Part shown: positions 36,138 to 45,292 of the stretch, piece by piece
How positions within the stretch are numbered: the stretch's first letter is position 1
Layout of the letters: each line of letters starts with the position of its first letter
NCBI RefSeq assembly: GCF_006385875.1
Contig: NZ_VFSU01000032.1
Coordinates: 92,322-156,321 of the forward strand
From: Sandaracinobacter neustonicus
Lineage (GTDB): Bacteria; Pseudomonadota; Alphaproteobacteria; Sphingomonadales; Sphingomonadaceae
Direction of reading: 5' to 3'
Length of the DNA: 64,000 bases
Position numbers and translations under genes: made by a program
The notes under the pieces: model-generated
The model's database searches: none
What the model saw: only the letters and a program-made list of their open reading frames with translations
Told to the model about the DNA's origin: nothing

Positions 36138-36542
36138 TCAGGCAGCTTCGCCCAGCAATCGACTGGCAACACTGATATATTTCCTCCCCGCTTCCTGCGC
36201 CAGATCCACGGCTTCTCCCACCGTTTTCGCCTTGCGCACACTCGCCAGCTTGATCAGCATCGGCAGGTTGATCCCTGCGATCACTTCCAGATTGGGCCGC
36301 CCCAGCAGGGAAATGGCAAGGTTGGAAGGCGTGCCGCCGAACATGTCCGTCAGCAGGATCACCCCGTCGCCCTTGTCCACCTCTGCCGCCGCCCTGGCGA
36401 TGTCGGCGCGGCGTTCCTCCATATCATCATTGGCTTCGATGCAGATCGCCTGGCACTGCGCCTGCGGGCCGACGACATGCTCCATCGCGGCCACGAATTC
36501 CGCTGCCAGCCTGCCGTGAGTCACCAGAACCAACCCGATCAT
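36138..36542 (-). CDS. PTS mannose-type EIIA protein
   Basis: 134 residues. MIGLVLVTHGRLAAEF places the phosphorylated His at residue 9; ILLTDMFGGTPSNLA is the conserved second block of the EIIA-Man fold. It accepts phosphate from HPr. With no EIIB/C/D in the window it probably acts in signalling. Its ATG overlaps the rapZ stop by 4 bp (36539-36542). Confidence 0.93.
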   Translation of the reverse strand: MIGLVLVTHGRLAAEFVAAMEHVVGPQAQCQAICIEANDDMEERRADIARAAAEVDKGDGVILLTDMFGGTPSNLAISLLGRPNLEVIAGINLPMLIKLASVRKAKTVGEAVDLAQEAGRKYISVASRLLGEAA

Positions 36543-37489
36543 TCAGGACCTTTCCTTTCGCCCGCAGCCGCTTGCCCGGCCTCAGGCTCGTCATCAACTG
36601 CTCCGGCCGCCTGATCCCGGTGGACCACGGAATTCACCCATCCCTCCGCCGCCAGCGCCGCCCCGGCGGCTTCCGCCACCGCGACAGAGCGGTGCCGCCC
36701 CCCGGTGCAGCCGAACGCCACCGTCAGATAGGCACGCCCCTCCTTGGCATAACCCGGCAGCAGCATCGTTAGAAGCCCCACAATCGTCCCGAAGGCGGGC
36801 GCGTAGGCGGGATCGGATTTCACATGCTCGCTGACGGCGGCGTCCAGCCCCGTGAGCGGGCGCAGCGCCGGATCCCAGTGCGGGTTCTTCAGGAAGCGCA
36901 TGTCGAACACCAGATCGGCGTCGCGCGGGACGCCTCGCGAATAGCCGAAGCTCATCAGCGTCAGCGTCAGCGCCTTGTGGCCGGGTGCGCCGAAGCGGGT
37001 GGAAATCGCGCGGCGCAGATCGTTGGTGGAAAAATCCGTGGTGTCGATCACCACATCCGCCACCCGCCGCAGTTCAGAGAGAATCTCCCGTTCCAGCGCG
37101 ATTCCGTCGCCAGCAGGCCGGTCCTGCGCCATCGGGTGGCGGCGGCGCGTTTCGGAAAAGCGCCGCACCAGTTCCGGGCCGGAACAATCGAGGTAGAGGA
37201 TACGGATCGGCCGGGCCGGGCTGGCATGCTCGGCCATCGCCTGCAGCACCAGTTCCGGGCTGAAGGCGCGGGTGCGGGCGTCGATTCCAATCGCCAGCCG
37301 GTGCCCGCCCGGCACCGCCAGCAGCGGCCCCAGCAGCGACAGCGGCAGATTGTCCACCGCTTCATAGCCCAGATCTTCCAACGCCTTCAGCGCCGTGGAC
37401 TTGCCCGCGCCGGACAGGCCCGTCACCAGCAGCACCGGGGCGGGCGGCTCGTCCTTCATCGGCAGGTTTGCTGCAACTGCGTCGGGCAT
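36539..37489 (-). CDS. rapZ: RapZ/YvcJ family nucleotide-binding protein
   Basis: 316 residues. Walker A GLSGAGKSTALKALEDLG near residue 25, EAVDNLPLSLL after it, and the C-terminal GCTGGRHRSVAVAEA signature. In enterobacteria RapZ guides RNase E to a small RNA that controls amino-sugar synthesis; in alphaproteobacteria it is regularly found between hprK and EIIA, as here. The C-terminal approximately 25 residues are Ala/Gly/Glu-rich and appear disordered. Confidence 0.94.
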   Translation of the reverse strand: MPDAVAANLPMKDEPPAPVLLVTGLSGAGKSTALKALEDLGYEAVDNLPLSLLGPLLAVPGGHRLAIGIDARTRAFSPELVLQAMAEHASPARPIRILYLDCSGPELVRRFSETRRRHPMAQDRPAGDGIALEREILSELRRVADVVIDTTDFSTNDLRRAISTRFGAPGHKALTLTLMSFGYSRGVPRDADLVFDMRFLKNPHWDPALRPLTGLDAAVSEHVKSDPAYAPAFGTIVGLLTMLLPGYAKEGRAYLTVAFGCTGGRHRSVAVAEAAGAALAAEGWVNSVVHRDQAAGAVDDEPEAGQAAAGERKGPE

Positions 37490-37498
37490 GGGGTTGCC

Positions 37499-37927
37499 TT
37501 AGCCATTTGTGCCCGCGCGCGCCAACCCCAACACATCCGCCAGCGCCAGTTCCACCTTGATCGGCGCAGACGCTTCGAACGGGGCCAGATGGATCAGCGG
37601 CACCGCAATGTTGCCCAGTGGAAACTGCATCGGCTCGGGCATCCGTTCCGGCACTTCATCCAGCCGCACGGCGAGTGCGGCGGGCACGCCCACCACAAAC
37701 GGCAGGCTGATGATCCCCAGCCCGCGCACCTCCAGCCGCCCGGCGATGCTGGAGGGCACAGAGAGCAGCGTCCCCTCCCCCACCGCCACCCGGTCATCGG
37801 CGATCAGCTGCGCGCCCCTGTCGATCAGCCGCAGCGCCAGATCGGATTTGCCGCTGCCCGGCGGCCCCAGCAGCAACACCCCCTGCCCCCGGATCGCAAC
37901 GGCCGTGGCATGAATGGTGCCCGTCAC
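37499..37927 (-). CDS. hprK: HPr kinase/phosphorylase, short alphaproteobacterial form
   Basis: 142 residues, equal to only the catalytic C-terminal domain of the Gram-positive enzyme, which is the usual form in alphaproteobacteria. Walker A GPPGSGKS at residues 21-28 precedes DLALRLIDRGAQLIADD. It phosphorylates the serine of HPr and couples the ChvG/ChvI module to the PTS-like chain. It starts 10 bp after the chvG stop. Confidence 0.92.
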   Translation of the reverse strand: MTGTIHATAVAIRGQGVLLLGPPGSGKSDLALRLIDRGAQLIADDRVAVGEGTLLSVPSSIAGRLEVRGLGIISLPFVVGVPAALAVRLDEVPERMPEPMQFPLGNIAVPLIHLAPFEASAPIKVELALADVLGLARAGTNG

Positions 37928-37937
37928 AGCGCGGCCG

Positions 37938-39545
37938 TCACAGCGCAGGCAAAGTCACGCGGAACAGCGCCCCGGGCAGGCCGTCCGGCCGGTCCTCCAC
38001 GCTGATCTGCCCGTCCATCGCTTCGATGATGGCCTTGGCGATGGAAAGCCCCAGCCCACTGTGCTTGCCATATTCCTGATTGTCCGTTCGCTCTGAATAG
38101 AAGCGTTCGAAGATGGATTGCCGCGCCTCGGGCGGCACGCCGGGGCCGTCATCCGTCACGGCGATGGTCACCACGCCGCCCTTGCGCCATGCGGAGACGA
38201 TGATCTCCCCGCCGTCGGGCGAAAAGCTGATCGCATTGTCGATCAGATTGTTCAGCACCTGCGCCAGCCGGTCTCCATCGGCCAGCACCATGGCGGCACC
38301 CGGCGCGGGCAGGTCCAGCCGCACCCGCACGCCCCGGCGCGGCGGTCCGCCCGCCGTCTGGGTGGATACAATGGTTTCCGCCAGCTGCGCCACGTCCAGC
38401 GGCTGCAACCGCGTGCGCGACATTTCCGCGTCCAGCCGCGAGGCAGCGGAGATATCGGTGATCAGCCGGTCGATGCGGCGCACATCCTCCTCGATCACCG
38501 CGAACAATTGGGCGCGCGCGCCTTCGTCCCGCACATTGCCCAGCGTCTCCACAGCGCTGCGCAGGCTGGCCAGTGGGTTCTTCAGTTCATGCGCCACATC
38601 CGCCGCGAAGGCCTCGGTCGCGTCGATCCGCTGCCGCAGCGCCGCCGTCATATCGGCCAGCGCGCGCGCCAGCCCGCCGATCTCGTCGCGCCGGTGCGGC
38701 AGGCGCGGTACCACCACGTCGCGCTGACGCCCCAGCCGCACCCGGTGCGCCGCCAGCGCCAGCTGCCTCAGCGGCACCACCACCGTACGCGCCAGATAGA
38801 GGCTCAGCGCAAGGCTGAACGCCAGCACCACCAGAAATACCAGAAACGAGGTCATCCGCTCGCGCCGGACGAGATCGACCACGTCCGGCGTATCCACAGA
38901 CAGCATCACCACCGGCCATGGCGGCCCCATTCCCGCCGTTCGCACCGGCACGGCCGCCTGCAACACCACCAGCCGGTCGTCCGTCTGCCGCCCCTGCGTC
39001 ACCGAATTGCCGGTGCGGGCCGCGATGTCGGCCTCGCTCCACACCGTGCGCGTGTCCAGCGCGGGCACCGGGTTTGGCAGCGGCGGCAGTTCGGCCTGCC
39101 CCGTCAGCAAGTCAATCATCCGGTCGATCAGGATCGCGCTTTCCCGGCGAAACCCCGCCGTCGTGGGATCGACCAGTTCAAAGCGGGTGACGGCCGGGTT
39201 GCTCCAGTTGTCTGCGATCAGCTTGCCGCCGGAATCGAACAGCCGGATGCGGGTGCCGCGCGGGCTGGAAATTGCGCGCACATCGGCCCGCCCCTTTTCC
39301 ACCCCTTGTTCAGAAAGGAACTGGGCGATGATCTCGCCCTGCCGCAGCAATTCCTGCTCGCGGGTTTCCAGCAGGCGGCTGCGGAAGCTCTCAATGTAGA
39401 AAAGCGCGCCCGCCAGCGCGAGGATCGCCACGAGATTCACGATCAGGATTCGCGTGACAAGCGAGGACCAGCCCGAAAAACGCAGAGTCCCACCGCTGCG
39501 CCGCACCGCCGGCCGGGCGTTGCGGAAGCTCGCCTGCTCGTTCAC
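37938..39545 (-). CDS. chvG: ChvG-type sensor histidine kinase
   Basis: 535 residues. Two membrane helices (about 33-52 and 236-256) enclose a periplasmic sensor domain. HAMP region follows, then the H-box FAADVAHELKNPLASLRSAV with the phospho-His near residue 316, N-box NLIDNAISFSPDG and G-boxes DDGPGVP and GLGLSIAKAI. ChvG/ExoS kinases respond to acid and envelope stress in alphaproteobacteria. Its gene lies between chvI and hprK, in the order conserved in the class. Confidence 0.94.
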   Translation of the reverse strand: MNEQASFRNARPAVRRSGGTLRFSGWSSLVTRILIVNLVAILALAGALFYIESFRSRLLETREQELLRQGEIIAQFLSEQGVEKGRADVRAISSPRGTRIRLFDSGGKLIADNWSNPAVTRFELVDPTTAGFRRESAILIDRMIDLLTGQAELPPLPNPVPALDTRTVWSEADIAARTGNSVTQGRQTDDRLVVLQAAVPVRTAGMGPPWPVVMLSVDTPDVVDLVRRERMTSFLVFLVVLAFSLALSLYLARTVVVPLRQLALAAHRVRLGRQRDVVVPRLPHRRDEIGGLARALADMTAALRQRIDATEAFAADVAHELKNPLASLRSAVETLGNVRDEGARAQLFAVIEEDVRRIDRLITDISAASRLDAEMSRTRLQPLDVAQLAETIVSTQTAGGPPRRGVRVRLDLPAPGAAMVLADGDRLAQVLNNLIDNAISFSPDGGEIIVSAWRKGGVVTIAVTDDGPGVPPEARQSIFERFYSERTDNQEYGKHSGLGLSIAKAIIEAMDGQISVEDRPDGLPGALFRVTLPAL

Positions 39546-39572
39546 CGCGCATCCCTGAACAGAGCCGCCAAA

Positions 39573-40292
39573 TCAGTCTTCCTCGTCGAACCGATATCCC
39601 ACGCCATAGAGCGTCTCGATCGCCTTGAACTGCGAATCGACGGCGCGGAACTTCTTGCGCAAGCGCTTGATATGGCTGTCGATGGTGCGGTCATCCACGT
39701 AGCTGTCATGCGCATAGGCCACGTCCATCAGCTGATCGCGCGATTTCACAAAGCCCGGGCGCTGCGCCAGCGCATCCAGAATCAGGAATTCCGTCACCGT
39801 CAGCGGCACGTCGCGGCCACCCCAGCGCACCCGGTGGCGGGCCGGGTCCATCTCCAGTTTCCCGCGCAAGATGGGTTCCGATGGCACTTCGTCCGAATCG
39901 ACGGGCGTGCGGCGGTTGGCGGTGCGGCGCAGCACGGCGCGAATCCGCTCGATCAGCAGCCGCTGGCTGAACGGCTTGCCGATATAATCGTCCGCCCCCA
40001 TCGCCAGCCCCAGCGCCTCGTCGATCTCAGTGTCTTTCGACGTGAGGAAGATCACTGGCACGTCGGATTTCTCGCGCAGGCGGCGCAGCATTTCCATGCC
40101 GTCCATGCGCGGCATCTTGATATCCACCACGGCAAGGTCCGGCGGATTCTCCATCACACCCTTCAGCCCGGCCGCGCCATCGGCATAGACTCGGGTTGTG
40201 AACCCCTCTGCCTGCAGCGCAAGGCTGACGGATGTAAGAATATTCCGATCATCGTCGACCAGCGCTATGGTCGGGGCTGCCTCGTCCGTCAT
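39573..40292 (-). CDS. chvI: ChvI-type response regulator
   Basis: 239 residues from ATG 40292 ([17 protein letters not shown]). Receiver domain with phospho-acceptor Asp57 in [13 protein letters not shown] and Lys in [10 protein letters not shown]; OmpR-type winged helix at the C-terminus ([15 protein letters not shown], then LYGVGYRF). Partner of ChvG. The frame is open to 40580, but the extra residues are not family-like. It is divergent from pckA across 320 bp. Confidence 0.95.
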   Translation of the reverse strand: MTDEAAPTIALVDDDRNILTSVSLALQAEGFTTRVYADGAAGLKGVMENPPDLAVVDIKMPRMDGMEMLRRLREKSDVPVIFLTSKDTEIDEALGLAMGADDYIGKPFSQRLLIERIRAVLRRTANRRTPVDSDEVPSEPILRGKLEMDPARHRVRWGGRDVPLTVTEFLILDALAQRPGFVKSRDQLMDVAYAHDSYVDDRTIDSHIKRLRKKFRAVDSQFKAIETLYGVGYRFDEED

Positions 40293-40612
40293 GCAGCGGG
40301 CTGGTCTGGTGCACGGTTCGTCATGCGGAAGGTGTATAGCTGCTAACGCTGCTTGTTCCAAAGGTTCATGTTTCAGGCGCTTCACATGGCGTGCGAGCTT
40401 CGGTAGGGATTGTGCATACGTATGCGGGCATGATGTCAGTTTTGACTCACGGCCAATGTGCGGAGTTGCGGCAACCCTGCGATAGGGCGCAACGAAGCAA
40501 CAGAGCGCATCGGTCGAAGTCGCCGTAAACGACCGGGCGCCACAGAACGGCGGAAAGCCGAAAACGGGAACTCCCGGCAAGTGCGCCGGGCCGAGATGAA
40601 GGGACTGATCAG
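40293..40612. promoter_or_regulatory. 320-bp divergent region between chvI and pckA
   Basis: No gene. A perfect 12-bp palindrome GCATACGTATGC lies at 40414-40425, roughly midway. The region should hold the promoters of both the chvI operon and pckA; no unambiguous -35/-10 pair was identified. Confidence 0.4.
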
Positions 40613-42217
40613 GTGGGCAATAGCATCGCGAACGGACTGAGCGCGCTGGGTGTGAAAGCGGACGCCACCGTGCACCGCAACCTCGGCACCGCGCCGCTTC
40701 TCGAAATCGCCTCCAATCGCGGCGAAGGCCTGTTCTCGAAGGACGGCGCGTTCGTGGTGGAAACCGGCCAGCACACCGGCCGTTCCGCCAACGACAAGTT
40801 CACCGTAAAAGACGCCGAAACCGAAAACAGTGTCTGGTGGGGCAAGAGCAACAAGCCCATGGATCCGGCCCATTTCGCCGCCCTGAAGGATGATTTCCTG
40901 AAGGCCGTGGGCGAGAAAGACACGCTGTTCGTGCAGGAACTGTTCGGCGGCTCGCAGCCGGAATATCGGGTGAACGTCCGCGTCGTCACCGAATTCGCCT
41001 GGCACTCGCTGTTCATCCGCACCCTGCTGGTGCGGCCGACGGCGGCTGAGCTGGAGGCTTTCAAGACCGAATATACCATCATCGATCTGCCCAGCTTCCG
41101 CGCCGATCCGGCCCGCCACGGCTGCCGGTCTGAAACGGTGGTGGCGGTGAACTTCACCGAGAAGCTGATCCTGATCGGCGGCACCAAATATGCCGGCGAA
41201 ATGAAGAAATCGGTGTTCGGCATCCTGAACTATCTGCTGCCCACCAAGGGCGTGATGCCGATGCACTGCTCTGCCAACATCGGCAGCAAGGGCGACACTG
41301 CCGTGTTCTTCGGCCTTTCCGGCACCGGCAAAACGACGCTGTCCGCAGACGCCAGCCGCACGCTGATCGGCGATGACGAGCATGGCTGGTCTGACACGGC
41401 CGTGTTCAACTTCGAAGGCGGTTGCTACGCGAAGATGATCCGCCTGTCCGAAAGCGCGGAACCGGAAATCTACGCCACCACCAAACGCTTCGGCACGGTG
41501 CTGGAAAATGTGGTGATCGATCCGGAAACCCGTGTGATCGATCTGGACGACAACCGGCTGGCCGAAAACAGCCGGGGTTCCTACCCGATTGATTTCATTC
41601 CGAACGCCAGCGCCGAAAATCTCGGCCCGGTGCCGAAGAACATCATCATGCTGACGGCTGACGCCTTCGGCATCCTGCCGCCCATTGCCAAGCTGACGCC
41701 GGACCAGGCGATGTATCACTTCCTGTCTGGCTACACCGCGCGCGTCGCGGGCACGGAAATCGGCGTGACCGAGCCGGACGCCACCTTCTCCACCTGCTTC
41801 GGCGCGCCCTTCATGCCGCGCCACCCCAGCGTCTATGGCAATCTGCTGAAGGAACGCATCGCCAAGGGCGGCGTGGACTGCTGGCTGGTGAACACCGGCT
41901 GGACCGGCGGTGGAGCCGGCACCGGCGGCACCGGTAGCCGCATGCCCATCAAGGTGACGCGCGCGCTGCTGAACGCCGCGCTGGATGGCTCGCTGAAAAC
42001 CGCCGAGTTCCGCAAGGACCCCTTCTTCGGCTTCGACGTGCCCGTCAGCGTGCCGGGCGTGGAACCGGGCATCCTCGATCCCCGTAGCACCTGGCCCAGC
42101 CCGGCAGAGTATGACGAAAAGGCGCGCGGGCTGGTGAAGATGTTCGTCGAAAACTTCGCCCAGTTCGAAGACCATGTGGAACAGGGCGTGCGCGAAGCCG
42201 CCCCCAAAGCCGCCTGA
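40613..42217 (+). CDS. pckA: ATP-dependent phosphoenolpyruvate carboxykinase
   Basis: 534 residues from a GTG (40613) with GAAGGGAC upstream. P-loop [17 protein letters not shown] near residue 236, [11 protein letters not shown] before it, GDDEHGWSD with metal-binding Asp, and INTGWTGG-like [13 protein letters not shown] near the C-terminal third. It converts oxaloacetate to PEP in gluconeogenesis. A gene next to chvI is conserved in many alphaproteobacteria, where ChvI influences it. A 13-bp perfect hairpin begins 5 bp after its stop. Confidence 0.96.
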   Translation: MGNSIANGLSALGVKADATVHRNLGTAPLLEIASNRGEGLFSKDGAFVVETGQHTGRSANDKFTVKDAETENSVWWGKSNKPMDPAHFAALKDDFLKAVGEKDTLFVQELFGGSQPEYRVNVRVVTEFAWHSLFIRTLLVRPTAAELEAFKTEYTIIDLPSFRADPARHGCRSETVVAVNFTEKLILIGGTKYAGEMKKSVFGILNYLLPTKGVMPMHCSANIGSKGDTAVFFGLSGTGKTTLSADASRTLIGDDEHGWSDTAVFNFEGGCYAKMIRLSESAEPEIYATTKRFGTVLENVVIDPETRVIDLDDNRLAENSRGSYPIDFIPNASAENLGPVPKNIIMLTADAFGILPPIAKLTPDQAMYHFLSGYTARVAGTEIGVTEPDATFSTCFGAPFMPRHPSVYGNLLKERIAKGGVDCWLVNTGWTGGGAGTGGTGSRMPIKVTRALLNAALDGSLKTAEFRKDPFFGFDVPVSVPGVEPGILDPRSTWPSPAEYDEKARGLVKMFVENFAQFEDHVEQGVREAAPKAA

Positions 42218-42218
42218 G

Positions 42219-42710
42219 GTGACAAGCGGGGCGGACGGTTTTCCGCCCCGCTTGTTCGAGGCGGAGGCGAAAGTCCGGCGGATCGCCGCCGGGCTTCTCA
42301 CCTTCACCCTGCCGCGCGCGGCATGGACTCACGAGGCGCATCTGGCCACCGTGGTCGCGTTGCTGGTTGAACATCCCGAAATCCAGCTGGAACAACAGCT
42401 TCCAGGTATTATTTCACGCTTCAACGAAAGCGTGGGCGGAGTGAATGACGACGCCCAAGGCTATCACGAAACCCTCACGCAATTCTGGATCGCCAACGCC
42501 CGCGCGCATCTGGCCGCGAATCCGGCTGGGTCGCTGCTCGATCAGGTGAACGCCTTCATCCTGTCGCCAAGGGGCCGCCGGGACGCGCCGCTTCGCTATT
42601 ACAGCCGCGAACGCCTCTTTTCGGTTGAAGCCCGTCGCCATCTGGTGGAACCGGACCTGATGCGATTCGATTGGGACATGCCAGATGCCGCGCCCGCGCC
42701 GAAGCTCTGA
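42219..42710 (+). CDS. conserved hypothetical protein with WTHEAHL motif
   Basis: 163 residues if the GTG at 42219 is used; a TTG at 42252 is the alternative, and the hairpin at 42223-42254 lies over both. Visible features: LLTFTLPRAAWTHEAHLATV near residues 28-45, YHETLTQFWIANARAHL, and PLRYYSRERLFSVEARR. The pattern of conserved Trp/His/Tyr suggests a small helical family found in many Proteobacteria, but I cannot name a function. Its end overlaps the DnaJ-domain gene by 26 bp. Confidence 0.65.
   Translation: MTSGADGFPPRLFEAEAKVRRIAAGLLTFTLPRAAWTHEAHLATVVALLVEHPEIQLEQQLPGIISRFNESVGGVNDDAQGYHETLTQFWIANARAHLAANPAGSLLDQVNAFILSPRGRRDAPLRYYSRERLFSVEARRHLVEPDLMRFDWDMPDAAPAPKL
42223..42254 (+). 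terminator. perfect 13-bp hairpin after pckA
   Basis: CAAGCGGGGCGGA / TCCGCCCCGCTTG with a 6-nt loop, 5 bp after the pckA stop. No T-run follows (TTCGAGG), so termination may be incomplete; it also covers the predicted start of the next gene. Confidence 0.6.
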
Positions 42711-43224
42711 CTGGGGCTTCCCGCGCTGGCGGGACTATGATGGCGCAGGCAAAACGCCCGAAGCGCAACGCCTGTGCGACCGCGAAGGCTGCACCAACCC
42801 CGGCAACTGCCCTGCCCCCAAGGCCCCGAACCGGCCCGACCGCTGGTATTTCTGCGAAGCCCATGCCGCCGAATACAACAAGGGCTGGAACTATTTCGGC
42901 GCGCTGAGCGAAGAAGAGGCCGCTGAGCAGGAGGCGAAGGAACAGCGGGGCCAGCGCAGCTATCAGCGCGCCCGCCACTGGGACTGGGGCGATGGAGACG
43001 GCAGCCGCAGCCGCGCCGAACTGGACGCGCTGCGCCTGTTCGAGCTGGATCCGGACGCCGACGAAGCCGCCATCAAGGCCGCGCACCGCCGCATGGCGAA
43101 GGAGAATCACCCCGATCTCCACCCCAACAACGCCGAAGCTGCCCAGCGTTTTCAGGCCGCGCAGGCCGCCTACGAAGTGCTGAAATCCGCCGCCGAGCGC
43201 CGCGCGGAGCAGCATAAGGGCTGA
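42685..43224 (+). CDS. J-domain protein with N-terminal Cys-rich segment
   Basis: 179 residues. The N-terminal part has a Cys/His cluster (CDREGCTNPGNC, then WYFCEAHAAEYNKGWNYF) that could bind a metal. The C-terminal 60 residues are a J domain: LFELDPDADEAAIKAAHRR, HPD in KENHPDLHPNN near residue 142. It should stimulate an Hsp70. This arrangement with the J domain at the C-terminus is common in alphaproteobacteria. ATG 42685 overlaps the end of the preceding gene. Confidence 0.85.
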   Translation: MPRPRRSSDWGFPRWRDYDGAGKTPEAQRLCDREGCTNPGNCPAPKAPNRPDRWYFCEAHAAEYNKGWNYFGALSEEEAAEQEAKEQRGQRSYQRARHWDWGDGDGSRSRAELDALRLFELDPDADEAAIKAAHRRMAKENHPDLHPNNAEAAQRFQAAQAAYEVLKSAAERRAEQHKG

Positions 43225-43267
43225 GTGCCCCCTTCCCCTTGCCGCCCGTCTCCGGCATGACGCCCGC

Positions 43268-43912
43268 ATGCCTGCATTCGAAGACCTCATCGACGGATAC
43301 CGCCGCTTCCGCCTCGGTTCCTATCGCGAACAGCGCGAGCGCTATGATCAGCTCGCGCAGGGGCAGTCGCCCAAGATCATGGTGATCGCCTGCTCAGACA
43401 GCCGCGTCGATCCCACCCGCGTGTTCGATGCCAGCCCCGGCCAGCTGTTCGTGCTGCGGAACATCGCCAATCTGGTACCGCCCTATTCCGCGATTTCCGG
43501 CCAGTCCTCAGTCGCAGCCGCGCTGGAATATGCCGTTACCGGAATTCATGTGCACCACATCGTGATATTCGGCCACGCCCGCTGCGGCGGCGTCTCGGCG
43601 GCGCTGGCGGGCGATTTCGACAATCCTGTCGCGGGCAAGCATGTGCATGCGTGGATGGAATTCATCGCCCCGGCGCGCGATGCCGTGAAGGCGGCGTGCC
43701 AGCTATCCCCGGATATCGACGCCCAGCGCGCGCTGGAACTCGCCAACATCCGGCTGGGGCTGGAAAATCTGCGCAGCTACCCCTTCGTCGCCGACGCGGT
43801 GGCCAAGGGGACCGTGAAGCTGCACGGCGTGCTGTTCGATATCGCCGAAGGCGTGCTGAAGATTCTGGATGCCAAAACCGGCCAGTTCGAACCTGTGAAG
43901 GTCGACCTGTAA
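43268..43912 (+). CDS. beta-class carbonic anhydrase
   Basis: 214 residues. Zinc ligands Cys42 and the Asp44-Arg46 dyad in IACSDSRVD, followed by His and Cys in FGHARCGGV near residues 102-105. It interconverts CO2 and bicarbonate. It follows the J-domain gene after 43 bp and is convergent with lpdA (9 bp). Confidence 0.95.
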   Translation: MPAFEDLIDGYRRFRLGSYREQRERYDQLAQGQSPKIMVIACSDSRVDPTRVFDASPGQLFVLRNIANLVPPYSAISGQSSVAAALEYAVTGIHVHHIVIFGHARCGGVSAALAGDFDNPVAGKHVHAWMEFIAPARDAVKAACQLSPDIDAQRALELANIRLGLENLRSYPFVADAVAKGTVKLHGVLFDIAEGVLKILDAKTGQFEPVKVDL

Positions 43913-43921
43913 CCCCATGTT

Positions 43922-45292
43922 TTAAATGTGCAGAACCCGCCCGTAAGCGTCCAGCACGCTTTCGTGCATCATCTCGCTCAACGTCGGGTGCGGGAAGATG
44001 GTCTGGATCAGTTCGGCTTCGGTCGCCTCGCACTGGCGAGCGATCACATAGCCCTGAATCAGTTCCGTCACTTCCGCGCCCACCATATGCGCGCCCAGCA
44101 GCGCCCCGGTCTTGGCGTCGAACACCGTCTTCACAAAGCCCTCCGCCTCGCCCAGCGCGATGGCCTTGCCGTTGCCGATAAAGGGGAATTTGCCCACCTT
44201 CACCTCGTAACCGGCCTCTTTCGCCTTGGCTTCCGTCAGCCCCACGCTCGCCACTTGCGGCCGGCTGTAGGTGCAGCCCGCGATGTTGGATTTGTCCATC
44301 GGGTGCGCATGCGGTTCACCGGCGATCTTCTCCACCGCCACGATGCCCTCATGGCTCGCCTTGTGCGCCAGCCATGGCGCGCCCGCCACGTCGCCGATGG
44401 CCCACAGGCCGGGCACATTGGTCTGCCCCCATTCGTTGGTGATGATATGGCCGCGATCCAGCGCCACACCCAGCGCCTCCAGCCCCAGATTTTCGGTGTT
44501 GGGGGAAATGCCGATGGCCACGATCACATGGCTGAACGCCTTCGCTTCGCCGCTGATGGTGGCGATCACCCCGTCCGGCTTCACGTCCAGCTTGTCCACC
44601 GTCGCCTTGGTGCGGATGATCATGCCCTGCTTCACCAGCGCCTTTTCCACAAAGGCAGAGACTTCGGCGTCCTCCACCGGCAGGATGCGATCCAAGGCTT
44701 CCACGATGGTCACTTTCGCGCCCATATCGCTGTAGAAGCTGGCGAATTCCACTCCAATCGCGCCGGAACCGATTACCAGCAATTCCGTCGGCATGGCAGG
44801 CGGCACCATGGCGTGGCGATAGGTCCACACCCGCTCGCCATCGGCCTTCAGATGCGGCAACTCCCGCGCCCGCGCGCCGGTCGCCACGATCACATTCTTC
44901 GCCTGCAACGTCCGCTCGCCCACCTTCACCGTTGTCGCGCCAGTCAGCGTGGCGACACCTTCCACCACCGTCACCTTGTTCTTCTTCATCAGCCCCTTCA
45001 CACCGGCATTCAGCTGGTTCGCGACCTTGCGGCTGCGCTCCGTCACCTTGGCCAGATCGAAGCCGACAGTTCCTGCGCTCAATCCATAAACGCTCGCATG
45101 GTCCAGATAATGCTTGATTTCCGCCGAGCGCAGCAGCGCCTTCGTCGGGATGCAGCCCCAGTTCAGGCAGATGCCGCCCAGCCGCTCCCGCTCCACAATG
45201 GCGGTGTTCAGCCCAAGCTGCGCGGCGCGGATCGCCGCCACATAACCACCGGGGCCGGATCCCACGATCACCAGATCAAACTGCTCGCTCAT
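43922..45292 (-). CDS. lpdA: dihydrolipoamide dehydrogenase (E3)
   Basis: 456 residues from ATG 45292. FAD motif VIVGSGPGGYVAAIRAAQLG, redox disulphide GGICLNWGCIPTKALL near residue 40, NAD motif ELLVIGSGAIGVEF, and the C-terminal HPTLSEMMHE with the catalytic His. It reoxidises the lipoyl groups of pyruvate dehydrogenase. The ATG overlaps the stop of the small membrane-protein gene (45289-45292). Last gene of the pdh operon. Confidence 0.96.
   Translation of the reverse strand: MSEQFDLVIVGSGPGGYVAAIRAAQLGLNTAIVERERLGGICLNWGCIPTKALLRSAEIKHYLDHASVYGLSAGTVGFDLAKVTERSRKVANQLNAGVKGLMKKNKVTVVEGVATLTGATTVKVGERTLQAKNVIVATGARARELPHLKADGERVWTYRHAMVPPAMPTELLVIGSGAIGVEFASFYSDMGAKVTIVEALDRILPVEDAEVSAFVEKALVKQGMIIRTKATVDKLDVKPDGVIATISGEAKAFSHVIVAIGISPNTENLGLEALGVALDRGHIITNEWGQTNVPGLWAIGDVAGAPWLAHKASHEGIVAVEKIAGEPHAHPMDKSNIAGCTYSRPQVASVGLTEAKAKEAGYEVKVGKFPFIGNGKAIALGEAEGFVKTVFDAKTGALLGAHMVGAEVTELIQGYVIARQCEATEAELIQTIFPHPTLSEMMHESVLDAYGRVLHI

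Noticed and set aside
38118..40346. 742-aa open frame on the + strand
   Set aside because: Antisense to chvG and chvI; composition (His/Arg/Gln) is that of a shadow frame.
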